NCBI RefSeq assembly: GCF_037975245.1
Contig: NC_092572.1
Location: 19,342,489-19,406,488 of the forward strand
Direction of reading: 5' to 3'
DNA length: 64,000 nucleotides
Origin: Apostichopus japonicus
Lineage: Eukaryota; Echinodermata; Holothuroidea; Aspidochirotida; Stichopodidae
The position numbers were made by a program, and so were the translations under genes. Under the pieces are notes generated by a model. The model was not told the origin of the DNA and did no database searches. It saw nothing but the letters and a program-made list of their open reading frames with translations. Positions 1 to 32,418 of this stretch are shown here, in pieces; positions within the stretch are counted from its first letter, which is position 1; each line of letters opens with the position of its first letter.

Positions 1-485
1 AAATTGAGTGCTGGTAATGCTTCCCTTGCTAGTCAAGTTTTTGAGATATTCACCATTACTATGTGCTTAATATCTGAAATGCTCCTTTAAGGCTTCAATG
101 ATGATGACGTCAGCTCCTCGGGGCAGGCCTTAATTTTAATATTAATCCTTTAATTACAAATTATTAAATCATCCACCTAACCATATTTTTTTCTTTTGTA
201 ACTTCAGAAGTTTAAACAACATATCCTTGAAAATATATAACTTGGACTTTTAAAAGAGGGTTTTATAACGGTTTTTTTACGACAGATCAAATTTAATTGA
301 GCGATGCTGGAAAAGTCACTTGCACAGCTCAAATTTCCCGCGATCTATACAGTGAGAGCCTATTAAAATGTCGTTCATAGAATTTCAATATTCATATTAT
401 GGGCGGGGTTTATTGCGATCCTAATGGACTGAAAATATCTTCGAGAAAAAACAACTGTTCAAAGTTGCAAATGTTTCGACTTACT

Positions 486-491
486 TTTATT
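486..491 (-). terminator. Polyadenylation signal of the small secreted gene
   Basis: AATAAA on the - strand (tttatt on +), about 105 bases downstream of the TAA at 595. It supports exon 2 being a terminal exon. The stretch 1-485 further downstream shows no other feature I can support. Confidence 0.4.
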
Positions 492-594
492 CCATCATTT
501 GAAATTTAGCAATGACTTGATAAGCTAGTTATGTATGTCGTCATGGTATCAATGAGGTTGAGAAAAGTATAGAAAAGGTCACAAAAGGGCTGCT

Positions 595-2096
595 TTACCA
601 CCTCCATGCCTGCAGGTTAAAATACCATTCCAACTTCCAGATTGGCTTACCCCGAGACGGATCTATGATCATCGTAGTAACTGAATTGTGTCTTTGCAAA
701 ATTACATCTGGGTTTGCCCCACCGTCAAAGAGATTAAACAACGTCGTTGGGCCGCAACCGCCAAACAGTATTTGAAGAGAAGTTCCCACACCACTCCCGT
801 AAATTTGATCCTGCGACGTCGACAAACAACTTAGAGGATTGCTCGTACCATCTATACCTTGACAGACGGTATACGTTGTCCCGCTTCGGAAACCCCAGGA
901 AGGTTGGAATTCGGATGACACCTGACCTATCATGATAAAAAATATTGAATACAATATTGAAAAGGAAGGGGAAGGGGAAGGGAGTATTTTAGTATCACTG
1001 ATCTGGACATAGTGCTCCAGATTAATATTGGTTAAAAAAAAGGTTTAAAATATTAAATAATAAACTGAAACTGTTTCAAAGTGTCATAGAAATAATATCC
1101 TTCTCCTTTGAAAACTCACATGATTCTTCAATATAAAATAATCATTATCTTCTGGTCTACATGTCTTCTGTTATGAAAGAGTACTTTGTCTGTGTGGTTT
1201 AAAAATCTCTAATTAAAAAAATATATATCTAATATGCCAGCCTGGATCAACTATACAGTGCAGCGGTTGTGATACATGACCGATGCACCCGTGGTTTAAT
1301 ACTATATAGACTTGTATTGGTACTGCCCCTATATAGTAAAGACAGTTCGGGCGAGCTAGTTTCACTATGGCAGTACCATGTTACACCATTAAGAGTAGTG
1401 TACATCCGCCCACCCCCCCCCCACCCCAAAGAAAGAAGAAGGTTAACCACCAGACCATCGTTTGATAAATAGCCCTAAATGGACCTACACTGAAGTGACA
1501 TTATTTTCGGACATGTTTTCAGCTCAGCATCTTGTTGTGTTGTTACTTCAATGTTGAAGAAGATGCTATACACTGTTATACACACCGGGGAGGTTATAGA
1601 AGATGGGCGTTTTGGAAACAGGCAGATATACGGAAGATTGGGCTGGGATTGGGTGAGGTGGAGTGAAGCAGACGAATATCTGTGGGTCCCATCTCCCGCT
1701 TCCCCGCCCCTCGCCACTCTCCGTAAGCTATACACCGTAGCTTACGCGGTGTTTGCGATAGGTACATGTTCGCGAATAAAAGTTCATCTGCAAATGTGAG
1801 CAGAACGTAATATTCTTCAGATATGAAATTTTATTGTATCTACATGAACGAAACGATCGAAATTAATGGAATGATCGTTACGAACGAAATGAACGACATG
1901 AGTTATGCATGTGAACGAAATGAATGAATGAATCAATACCTGTTCAAATTAAAGCTTGGTACTAATTTAAAAATTGGAATATTGTACAGAAACTGAATAT
2001 TTGCGATATATGTTTAGTCGGATGTCTTTCATTAAGCTCACACTTACCTAATACTAGACTCAGTAGAAGTGTCAACGGAGTAAAACCTGCAGGCAT
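595..2096 (-). CDS. Candidate two-exon gene for a small secreted protein
   Basis: Exon 1 is 2096-2048 and exon 2 is 926-595, both read on the - strand. Exon 1 starts at an ATG and encodes MPAGFTPLTLLLSLVLG, a typical signal peptide; it ends at a perfect donor (gtaagt). Exon 2 follows an AG acceptor preceded by a long pyrimidine tract. The split glycine codon joins in phase, giving 126 residues and a TAA stop. Cleavage is probably just before residues EFQPSWGF. The mature part has three cysteines (CQG, SCL, GGCGP contexts), is rich in Gly, Thr and Ser, and ends in LQAWRW. I do not recognise the family and give no function. A polyadenylation signal lies about 100 bases past the stop. The gene model rests on signal peptide, donor, acceptor and phase agreeing; it could still be chance. 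Confidence 0.5.
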
Positions 2097-2169
2097 CCGT
2101 GTTGGTGATGCGTGCTTCAAAGATCCCATTGCAATGCTTCTAATAAAACCACTCGCAATGTAAATCGAC

Positions 2170-2745
2170 GACACGCTGATGGGTTAAAAAGTAAACAAGT
2201 ACAAGTAAATAAATAAGTAAACGAACAAATGTACGAATCAACGAATTAACGAATGAACGAATGAACGAATGAACGAATGACCAAATGAAAGAACGAATGA
2301 ACAAATGAACGAACGGACGAATGAAAGAATGAATAAATGAAAGACTGAATGAATGAACGAATGAACGAACGAACGAATGAACGAATGACTGAATGAACGA
2401 ATGTACGGATGAACAAAAGGACAAACGAACGTACGAATGAACGAACGCATGAACGAACGAACGAATGGATGAACGAATGGATGAACGAATGAATGAACGA
2501 ATGAGCAAATAAACGAATGAACGAACAAACGAACGGATGAATGAACGGATGAACGGATGAACCAATGAAGGAATAAACGGACGGAAGAACGAACCAACCA
2601 ACTAACCAACCAAGGAACGAACGGATGAACGGACGAACGAATCAATTGAACTTATGAACGAATGAATGAACGAATGAACGAATAAACGCTTGAACGAATA
2701 AACGATTGAAAGAGTGAACGAATGAATAGTCAAAAGTATATAAAT
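2170..2745. repeat. Tetranucleotide array (GAAC/GAAT)n
   Basis: About 570 bases of degenerate 4-base units, mostly gaat and gaac, in the pattern gaatgaacgaatgaacga. All frames on the - strand stay open and give low-complexity Arg-Ser-Phe-Val-His peptides, which are artefacts. The array lies directly upstream of the ATG of the small secreted gene. Confidence 0.95.
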
Positions 2746-3347
2746 TATAATAATTGTTATATATTTCCTCACCTTCAATTAAGGATGAATGTGTGCATAG
2801 TTCTAGTATTAATATATTCTCGTTCAGCAAGATATGAACTGTTCAATGTGGTTCAATGTGGCTTTATTGTTAAATGATTCCTCCCCCTCCCCTCCCCTCC
2901 CCTCCCCTCCATTATTGTGAATGTAAAAATGGGGATTTCAATTGCTTCCAATAACCAATCAGACCATGCTTTTCAACTTGATTAGAACAATAAAGGAGAT
3001 GATCGAATCCAGAAGTGAAGGGGAGGGGGGTGAGGTGGGGGGGGGGTGAAAGGGGATGTTTAAAGATCAAATTATTAGTACAAACTGCAAACACAACCCG
3101 AATGTATTGCCATAAATATGTTAAAGAAGTGTACTTTTGTATGTGAAATATATATTTTGGAATAGGTTGCAATGACCTCAGGACCAATCTCCCTGCAACG
3201 TAAACATGTTATTTCAATACTTAACTTCACACATATGATATACGTTAAATTCACACTTTAAATTGGTTAAGCAGTGCCCACTAAAAGGTACTCATCTATG
3301 TCAAACGAGGCAACGCATCACTGAGTCTATTGAATTTTGGGTTATTG
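2746..3347. other. Gene-free stretch with purine/pyrimidine tracts
   Basis: No gene is visible. It contains a (cccct)n tract at about 2881-2910 and a G-rich tract at about 3017-3050. The rest is unique AT-rich sequence. Confidence 0.6.
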
Positions 3348-3921
3348 GTAATTTCACTGTAGGCGATTGACACCTGTATCGTTCTGTTTTTGGTGACATA
3401 TTTTGCCTTACTCTAGAGATCAAACATGACACTAACCAACTCGAAAATCATTTGTGATTCCTAACGCCGGATCTCGAAAGAGATACTTTGAACAGACTTT
3501 ATGTTAATGGAATGTAGGTAAACGACAAAGGCAAATGAATATGTATAAATGAAAACGTAATGAGAAGGAAAATCCAGAACAGTGAAAAAACTTCCAGCCC
3601 CCACCGGGATTCGAACCCGGGCCTCCCGCTTTGTACGCGGACACCCTAACCAACAAGGCCATGGACGCTGATTGTATGTCCAGAGGTTTGAAATCGGTAA
3701 GGAAGGTCGTAATTTCACTGTAGGCGATTGACACCTGTATCGAACAATACTAGTTCTGTTTTTGGTGACATATTTTGCCTTACTCTAGAGATCAAACATG
3801 ATGCTAACCAACTCGAAAATCATTTGTGATTCCTAAAGCCGGATCTCGAAAGAGATACTTTGAACAGACTTTATGTTAATGGAATGGAGGTAAACGACAA
3901 AGGCAAATGTATATGTATATG
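3348..3921. repeat. Partial tandem duplication flanking a tRNA-like sequence
   Basis: About 190 bases starting gtaatttcactgtaggcgat at 3348 recur at 3709, an offset of about 361. The second copy is nearly identical except for an 11-base insertion near 3743. Both copies run through ggtaaacgacaaaggcaaat. The tRNA-like cloverleaf at 3597-3668 sits between them. Confidence 0.85.
3597..3668 (-). tRNA. tRNA-like cloverleaf (ACA anticodon), probably a SINE head or pseudo-tRNA
   Basis: The - strand folds as a 72-nt cloverleaf. The acceptor GCGTCCA/TGGGGGC has one mismatch and one wobble. The D-stem is GCC/GGT, the anticodon stem TCCGC/GCGGG with loop GTACAAA, and the T-arm CCGGG-TTCGAAT-CCCGG is perfect. 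Box A (TTGGTTAGGGTG) and box B (GGTTCGAATCC) are good. Anticodon ACA would read UGU (Cys), which is normally read by GCA, so this is more likely a tRNA-derived repeat than a working gene. A degenerate relative lies about 470 bases away. Confidence 0.4.
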
Positions 3922-5859
<1,938 letters not shown>

Positions 5860-6004
5860 ATCACGAGAGGGCAGCAGGCTTATTTTCTGCGCAGCCAGTC
5901 CCACTATATATAACATGCAGGCCATCCAAGCTGCCGTGCAGAGAAAAATTCGGTTCCTTTATGACAGTGGTACTGCAAGGAAGCAAACAACAGACTAACT
6001 GGGT

Positions 6005-6145
6005 GGGCAATTAAACAATTTTGCCTACCCAGTAAGTGAAGCTGGCACATTGCCCACCCATTAAATTATTTTGCCCACCCGGTAAATAATGTCCACCAAT
6101 AAAAACATGATTTCGACCACCCAGTATATTATTTTGCCCACAAAT
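6005..6145. repeat. Short diverged tandem repeats (gcccaccca motif)
   Basis: Four to five diverged units of about 30 bases, each built from attttgcccacccagtaaat variants (near 6020, 6050, 6070, 6110, 6130). A single related motif (cggcccacccagttaaatat) recurs at about 7303-7322. Confidence 0.7.
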
Positions 6146-7592
6146 GTTCATTTTCATACCAGAGACATGCATATGAACAACAATATCAGTGAATAATTCA
6201 AAAAGAAAACTCGCAAATAAAACGATAAAGTTTTTTATACATACTTCATAATCCGTTGAATTTTCTTCATTGAATACCCAAAAAAAAGTTAATGCATGTG
6301 GATCTTTCGCTAGCCACACCTTACTACCAATCTAATCAAGAAAATTTGATAGGTTTGAGATAACATAGTTGAAATTTGAGATGAAACGCCCAATTGTTTA
6401 AATAATAACTTGACATTTTCATGTAAAAAGTGTCCAGTTAAAGATCGCAAGTAAGAGAAAATATACGACAGTTTTGAAATAAAATAGTGATGTTTTGAAC
6501 TAAAAATTGCCGAAATTTTGAATATTAAAAGTAAATATCGACGCTTTATATAGAAACTTCCACGACAGAAACAAAATCGGAAATAAATAAAAGAAGTTTA
6601 TTCTTATTCAGATGAAGTAGCCCAATGTTGAGATACTAAAGGAAGAGTTTAAACTTTGAGGTAAATTTTTAAATTGGCTACTTCCCATGTGGGTCATAGT
6701 AACATTTACGAAGGGAAATGTTTCCACCCACTCCACTTTACGCTACTGACCTAATTTGTCTCCAAACATAGCTGTTTGGGATTGGGAAAGAAACTGTTGA
6801 AGGAGGTATATCTTACAGCCATTTATTTTACTAATGGACTCGGCGGTTGTATAACGGTAATTTTGCCTCTCCAAATACTGGAAATGAAGGAATCGCCGTC
6901 GCTCGGCCCCTGTGCCATAAAACTACCCAGTAACTTGGACAGTATTTCAAAATTAAGTTCCTAACAGATTTAGGAAAGGGGAAATGATTCTTTAGGGTCG
7001 TGTCATAAGCGGATCCAATATTTTACTGTGGGGTCTCTAAACGCGACTCCCATGTATAGGGTTTTGTGGTGGTCCTCCTCCAGAAAATATGTACAATTTT
7101 GACGTCAAATTTATCGTGCATTCTGAGAAATACATTTACTAAACTAAAAATCAGGTCTTGGAAGCAAGTTTAGGTTAATAAATACGTTTCAATAAATACT
7201 TGGATACGTTTCCCTGACTGGACGATCCCCCCAACTAACGCTTGGAGGTGTGGTGAGCAGTCAGCAAGAAAAGAGCCACTGGGTAGGCCTAAACATTGAA
7301 CCGGCCCACCCAGTTAAATATTCTTATTTTACTTCACTTTATTGGTACTATGAGTATGACAGATAATATTTATGTAACCAATTACACCGTAGCAAAAAAA
7401 TATACTAATTATATGCTCTGTCAGCTAGGCTCATCGTTTCCAAATGTATTTTTGTCCAGCCCGTGCGAATTTCATATCAATATCAATATATTAAATTTGG
7501 TACAAGAGTGTCATTCTTTTAATTTAATTTTCGTAGAAAATTTCATCATACTATGGAAACGTCAGCATTAGCCAATGTAGCAATACTTTCCA
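6146..7592. other. Gene-free AT-rich stretch
   Basis: No coding exon or RNA gene could be supported. The open frames at 6776-6964 and 7296-7571 have no recognisable sequence and no paired splice sites. Confidence 0.5.
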
Positions 7593-7611
7593 CCAATAAT
7601 ATGCAGCCACA
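7593..7611 (+). promoter_or_regulatory. ERSE-like element upstream of HYOU1
   Basis: CCAAT, then exactly nine bases, then CCACA. The ER stress response element bound by NF-Y and ATF6 is CCAAT-N9-CCACG, so this matches 9 of 10 fixed bases. It lies about 1.2 kb upstream of the HYOU1 ATG, which fits if a non-coding first exon lies between, as the AG directly before 8781 allows. Vertebrate HYOU1 is a known ER-stress target. One such match in 1.2 kb on either strand could be chance. Confidence 0.35.
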
Positions 7612-8780
7612 TTCACGTAAGGGTCAAAGGTCACTAGTTACACATGTACACGTTATCGTACCGCGGTACTGACTCAACAGCTGACAATGAAAAACACACA
7701 ATTAATACTGGCTACAAGTACAAGCATCGAAATCTCCATTAACAACACATGGACATCGCTGTAAGAGCAGCCTAACGAACGAACGTAGTAGCAATAACAT
7801 TCAGCCTAAGGTTAACAAAGTCTGTAACCAGTGCACCGGCGCGCAGCATATTAGTCCTTCAAACAAAGGCAGCAGGGATTAGGTTCGTATCAAAGTTGTG
7901 GGATACATAGGATATAAGTACTTCTGCTCGTATGGGTAGAAGTGGCATATCGTAGCCTGTTAATGTACTCATTAGACTTGTCATGATGTCCGAAACTGTT
8001 GTTCCATAGGCTAGTCGTATTGTCAACTCTGGTTAGCCTAACTTTTACCATAGTGTTACTGTTACTAGGCTAGTACGGGTATACCTGTCCTATCGTTACT
8101 CGTAGTCGTACCAGGAACAACACATTGCCTAGTATTACTAGGCCTAGGATGATACAACTTTGGGCTACTAAAACCGTGGCATTGAAAAACCTAGATTTGC
8201 GTCCGAATATTTCCATTTGAACGAGGACTCAAGTTTAATTTTGATTAGGCCTAGGCTAGGCTTCCAATAGCATAGGACCCTACTAGGATTTCATTGCCAT
8301 GTATTGTTCCTGTAGTGGTAGTACTCCTAGTACTAGTGGTAAGCTGGGGCAACCTTGGTGAGGTTTACTGCCTGGCGGTAGGCTATAGCCAGTATAGCGT
8401 AGGCTAAGTATATACCTAGCCTAGACCCTAGCATATGTATTTATTGCTAGCCTACCGAGGCTATAGTGGTAAACTAGCAGATGCGTAGACTAGGGCTGCA
8501 TGTTGCATCATACGTCCGATATTATGAAGCCCTTTTAGTTTTGAACTGGTCATCTATACTGATTGTTGAATACATTTCCTATAGGCTATGCCTATCTAGG
8601 CAACCACTGTACCAGTTGAGTAAGTACTAGCTTTTTGCAATAACGAATGTCTATAACTATAAGAAGTGTATAGACTTCAGTAGAGCTATATTATCTAGCC
8701 TATACAGCAACATGTGTTACTTCTTGAAAGGCAACCAACTAAGAAATTGATCACATATCCTATAATTTGTCATTTTGCAG
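7612..8780. other. HYOU1 5' flank, CTAG-rich
   Basis: A CpG-containing patch (caccggcgcgcagc) lies near 7836. The stretch 7950-8480 is full of tagcctaggcctagg-type motifs. A non-coding first exon of HYOU1 probably lies here, but I cannot place it; the sequence ttttgcag just before 8781 looks like the acceptor of the first coding exon. Confidence 0.4.
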
Positions 8781-8800
8781 AAGGGACCAAATATTTCAAC

Positions 8801-28108
<19,308 letters not shown>

Positions 28109-28506
28109 CCCCACATTCCATCGTAGACCACACTATTTTTTTCAATTGACAAGATGAAGAAATCGCTTCAGCCCGAAGTAGATCAGTCGGACTTCCCAAA
28201 CAACTCTGTCCTATCCTGTTCTTGGTTTTTTTCGACCATCGGACAGAGATGGCAAGCTTGTCGTTGCCAGTCAGGATCAGAAGGCAGAGGACTGCATTCT
28301 GGGATTGTTCGTGATGTCAAATGTGGACATTTGTTGGGTTCAAGGTGACTGTTTCTTTTACATAGTAAGACTTGAGACATATTTTCTAGACATTGGATTT
28401 TAAGTAACCCTTTGGATTGTGTTTCCAAAACTGTTTTCCTTGTGTTTCCATATTCGTCTCCGATATCGCCCTGATAGTTTCCACTGTTTCATAAGTGTCA
28501 TATATT

Positions 28507-28512
28507 AATAAA
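28507..28512 (+). terminator. HYOU1: HYOU1 polyadenylation signal
   Basis: AATAAA about 400 bases after the HYOU1 stop, followed by an AT-rich and then T-rich stretch. It is the first canonical signal downstream, so the 3' UTR is probably about 420 bases. Confidence 0.65.
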
Positions 28513-28529
28513 GATAATAGATTTTCAAA

Positions 28530-31500
28530 ATCTTTAACTAGGTAAGTTATTTTAGTTTGGTATTTTGTTTAAAAAAAATCATTTAGTTACTCACTGCAAA
28601 ACTGACAATTGTTTTTTTTTTAGCAATCATAATGTCAGGTTTGTGATCAATCAATACTTCATATATAACATACAACCCTGCTATTGTATCACCTACTCAA
28701 GGCCATCATGGAAAGTCACAATATCATTGACTCCAAAGTATATAACTTGGCCACAAGCTGGGGTATATCTGTCGCATTTTGGTGAATTTATTAGATAACA
28801 CATCCAAGCTAATTCATGTACAGTACACTGCTTAGTGATACTTTCTGATCAATTTCCTCGCCCCTTTCCATCTGTTAAATGAGCAGCAGAATTCCAAAAA
28901 GAAAAAGGAAAGTAAAACAATAGAGAAAGTTTGTCAACTAGACACAGCTGTTAAGGCAAATTGGGATTTGGGTGGGGGGGGGGGTGGGCTAGAACCAAAG
29001 CAGCTTTCTTAATGACAAGTGACCAAAATGAAAGTCTGTTTTTAAAAGTTCTTTATCAATTAATCAAAGCCAATCTGTGACTTTTTGAAAGAGTCTGCTT
29101 TTGGTTGTGATGCACCGTAAAAGTATCTCAATTGCTTATCGTTTGTTCTTTACCTAAAGGATATCTATATTCACACACTCTCTGTATATTATATCTTAGC
29201 TTTTGAGAGGTTTCTGTAATAAAATCACACTATCATTAATAAACATTTCGTAAAATGCTGCTTTGACATGAATATAGGAGAGCATGGTGTGCCCAGAGTC
29301 GATAGACACACTTGTATTCTAATTGTGAGTACTTCTACTTGGCCTCAAGGATTTCAAAAAGACAAACAGATTTTCATAGTAACTCATAATTTCAAGTTAG
29401 AGAGAATCCAAAATTATTTCAAATCTATTTATTTAATATGGTTATGTCTCTTTATATAGCTCTCTTCACCAAAGGCCAAAATGATCCTTCCATATGCTCA
29501 CCTTTCACAGTTTGATTGTTTTTGTGTTGTATTATCATTATTATTATTATGATTATTATTATGATTATTATTATGATTATTATTACTATTATTATTTATT
29601 TTTGGTAATATTCCAAGTTTATTTGGTAGGTGGTAGTTATTTTGTATTGCACAACAGTTCCCATTGTGTAAATTTCAAATATTTCTCATTCAGCTTCTCT
29701 TGTCTAGGTTTTTGGTATGATTGTGATTTTGAAATTGCTGCTCTAGTAGTTTCAGTATTTATCAATAACTGTTCTTAGGACAGCTATCTGTATTTTGCAA
29801 TTGTTAATTTGAGGTTATTAATTATCTTACTATCATAATCAGGGCTTGAAATGCACCATTGACAAAAGTACCATATTCTAGTCTGTCAGTAACATCTTTG
29901 CTTTCTCCCTTTTTCTTCCCATCCTCATGCCCCCTCTTCCACCCCCAGCCCCACCACCTCCCCCGATAAAACATACTTACATATTGATAGTGCATGAGGC
30001 TTTAAGTTGTTACTTCAAATGACTAATTGTTACCTACTTATTAATTTGGATTTAAAATTAAGAGACAATGCCACATCCTGCCAAGTAGTTAGTTTATGGT
30101 GTCTTTCATCATAAACCTTGGCAAATTTATCCACCCCCTCCTTCCACCCCCCTTCCCCACCCTCCCATCTCGGCCCATCCTTTGCAGGTATGACCCTTGC
30201 ATAGGTGTCCTTTTGATAAAATCAATGGGATATGTTACGACAGCTATGCATTTTTTGCCTCGTCTTACATACAAAGTCTATATAGTTATTTATATATCTG
30301 TGAAAATTGCCTGCAGTTGTAAACTTCAGGGTAGATAAAGTGAACGACAACCTTTTTTCTTTTTCTTTGTTCTTTCTATTGTTTTGTGGACAACCTTTTT
30401 TCTTTTTGTTCTTTATATTGTTTAGTGGACATCTGATGTCATAGTAGGTCTGTATTCTATCAAGAAGTGCTTTCACATTTAGTATCAATGTCAGTAGTGG
30501 TAATATGATATGTCAATCTGTGTGCTTTATTTGAGAAGGATTAATAACATTGTGTTTTGTCAGGAACCGAATAAATGAGTAACGTGTACTGTTACATTGT
30601 GGATAGGTCTAGTGAATTGTAACTTCAGATGTGTATCTTTATTTGATTTATTGACGGTGAGAGGGATGAGGGTAAGAGAGTAGGGGGAAAGGGGTGGGAG
30701 GTGGGGTAGGTTTGGCAGACACCAAGTTATGAAATTTCAGCATTCCACATTTTCAGATGCTGGTAATCAAACTGGGGGGGGGGATAGGAATTAGTTTGTG
30801 ATTTAGACATTTACCTTTACATTCTCTATTGGTTTGGTGAGGTGGAGAGATCGTGGGATCAGTGTTGTTACTCATTTTTGATGGCTTCACAATTGGCAGC
30901 AGGTTTGTTATTAATATCGTTACTGAAATGATAATACATGCTAGATTTGTCTCTCATAACTACTTATTGCAACATTGTGTAGCCTTAAGAAGGGAACAAC
31001 AAATGCCAATGGGAACCCTTTCTTGTAGGACTGAAAGAAAAGGAAACGAAAATAGGAGAACCGAAAAGAAGATGAATAAACTTATTGTCATAGACTTGTA
31101 AATGTTATGAACAAAGGGAGCCATCGTCAATCATAGAGCTGGTAAATACTGAAGCACTTGCTCAACTAAATATGTATATATTGAAAAGAAATATCTTAAA
31201 CCTGTAGCTCCATCTAGAGTTTTTGAGCATTTTAGCCTTCTGGTTTGGGGTAACAAGCAATTTTTTGAGTCTGTGGTCGGAGACTTTCACAAACAAATTA
31301 ATATTTCTTAAAATAAGATCGCAATTAACCAAAATAATGTAATTGAGTGTGTAATCAATGGACCATGAACCATGGAGGCTTCAGCAATTTTTTGTTTGCT
31401 TATATACATACATTTTGTGGTAAGGTTGATGACCTAGTTGATGGGAATTTATAGCTCACAATTTTATTCTTGGAATAAAGTTCTTATAATTAGGGAAAAT

Positions 31501-32230
31501 TTATACCTTAACCGAATTCTTGATTGATGTATAATTTAATTTGAAAGGTTTAATTAAGGGTATTTATTATGTTGCTTTTGTCATGAATCCTTTTTTTTCC
31601 CCCATTAAATGTAAAAAATTATCATATTTTTTAGTGAAATGTTGATTGTTTGTTTACAGAAGGAATTTTTTGCAGTATCATACATTTTCTTCAAATATGA
31701 TACTACACAGTCAAGAGAGAAAACAAAATGGTGTTTGTCAAATATAACTAAAGTAAATAAGTAGTTAGTATGGAAGAGAATATAATAAAGTTAGATGACA
31801 AGCGACAACTTTTATTGTGTTCATTTTTAAGTTTTGCATTTTAGTTGTCTTCTACATTATATGATTGGATCTTGGGCACATCTGCCTACACCATCAAATG
31901 TATTGTTTTATTTTTGATTTGTAAAGTACACATACAATGTGCCATCACCAGTTCATTTGTTGGAGGGCCGTGGGAATGCTAATAATTAATTAGCCAACAG
32001 AACCATGGCCCTACTTTTAAAGACATGAGGAAATATGCTACTCTCTCTATCGAGTGCAGCCAAAGTCGATCTTCCTGTAACAAACGAGATTAAATGAGAA
32101 GAGAAACTTAACCGGCCGTGTAAAGTTTTACGGATGATAAACCACAAAGTTCTTGTAATTTATATGTAAATAGTACAGCCGCTGTCAATATGTTGAATGC
32201 TTGTCCGAACACGCGACAGAAATCAGGGAA
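28530..32230. other. Intergenic stretch between HYOU1 and XRCC1
   Basis: AT-rich with no exon I can support. It contains an (att)n tract at 29535-29600, pyrimidine-rich patches near 29905-29965 and 30130-30175, and a G-run near 30774. Short open frames are below what chance gives. Confidence 0.6.
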
Positions 32231-32275
32231 ATTCCCCTGGTTTGGTCGCGCGCGTGACGTCGTCGATCTAGCAGA
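32225..32275 (+). promoter_or_regulatory. XRCC1 promoter-proximal CpG patch with CRE-like site
   Basis: The sequence ggtcgcgcgcgtgacgtcgt stands out as CpG-dense in an AT-rich region. It contains TGACGTCG at 32255-32262, one base from the CRE palindrome TGACGTCA. It lies about 160 bases upstream of the XRCC1 ATG, so this is the likely core promoter. No TATA box is evident. Confidence 0.4.
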
Positions 32276-32418
32276 CGACATAAACAAAGCAGTGCAGTCC
32301 ACAAGGGAAGCGTGTTGCTAGCTGTCAAAATTACTCGCAGCAAATCATTGACTTGAGGCAACGATCGAAACGTTAGGTCATTAATACGCGTTCACCTTTT
32401 CACCAAACTCAAAGAACG

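Noticed and set aside
2140-2645. Open frames of 135-153 codons on the - strand
   Set aside because: They read through the (GAAC/GAAT)n array and give only Arg-Ser-Phe-Val-His-Ile repeats.
2170-2745. Possible CRISPR array
   Set aside because: The repeats are 4-base simple units without unique spacers, and the DNA is animal nuclear DNA. The same applies to the arrays at 14838 and 51244.
7593-7611. Treating the ERSE-like site as proven
   Set aside because: The last base deviates and the HYOU1 transcription start is unknown, so it is kept only as a low-confidence site.
32108-32302. 64-codon - strand open frame across the XRCC1 promoter
   Set aside because: It overlaps the CpG patch, has no ATG start of its own and no downstream exon could be placed.
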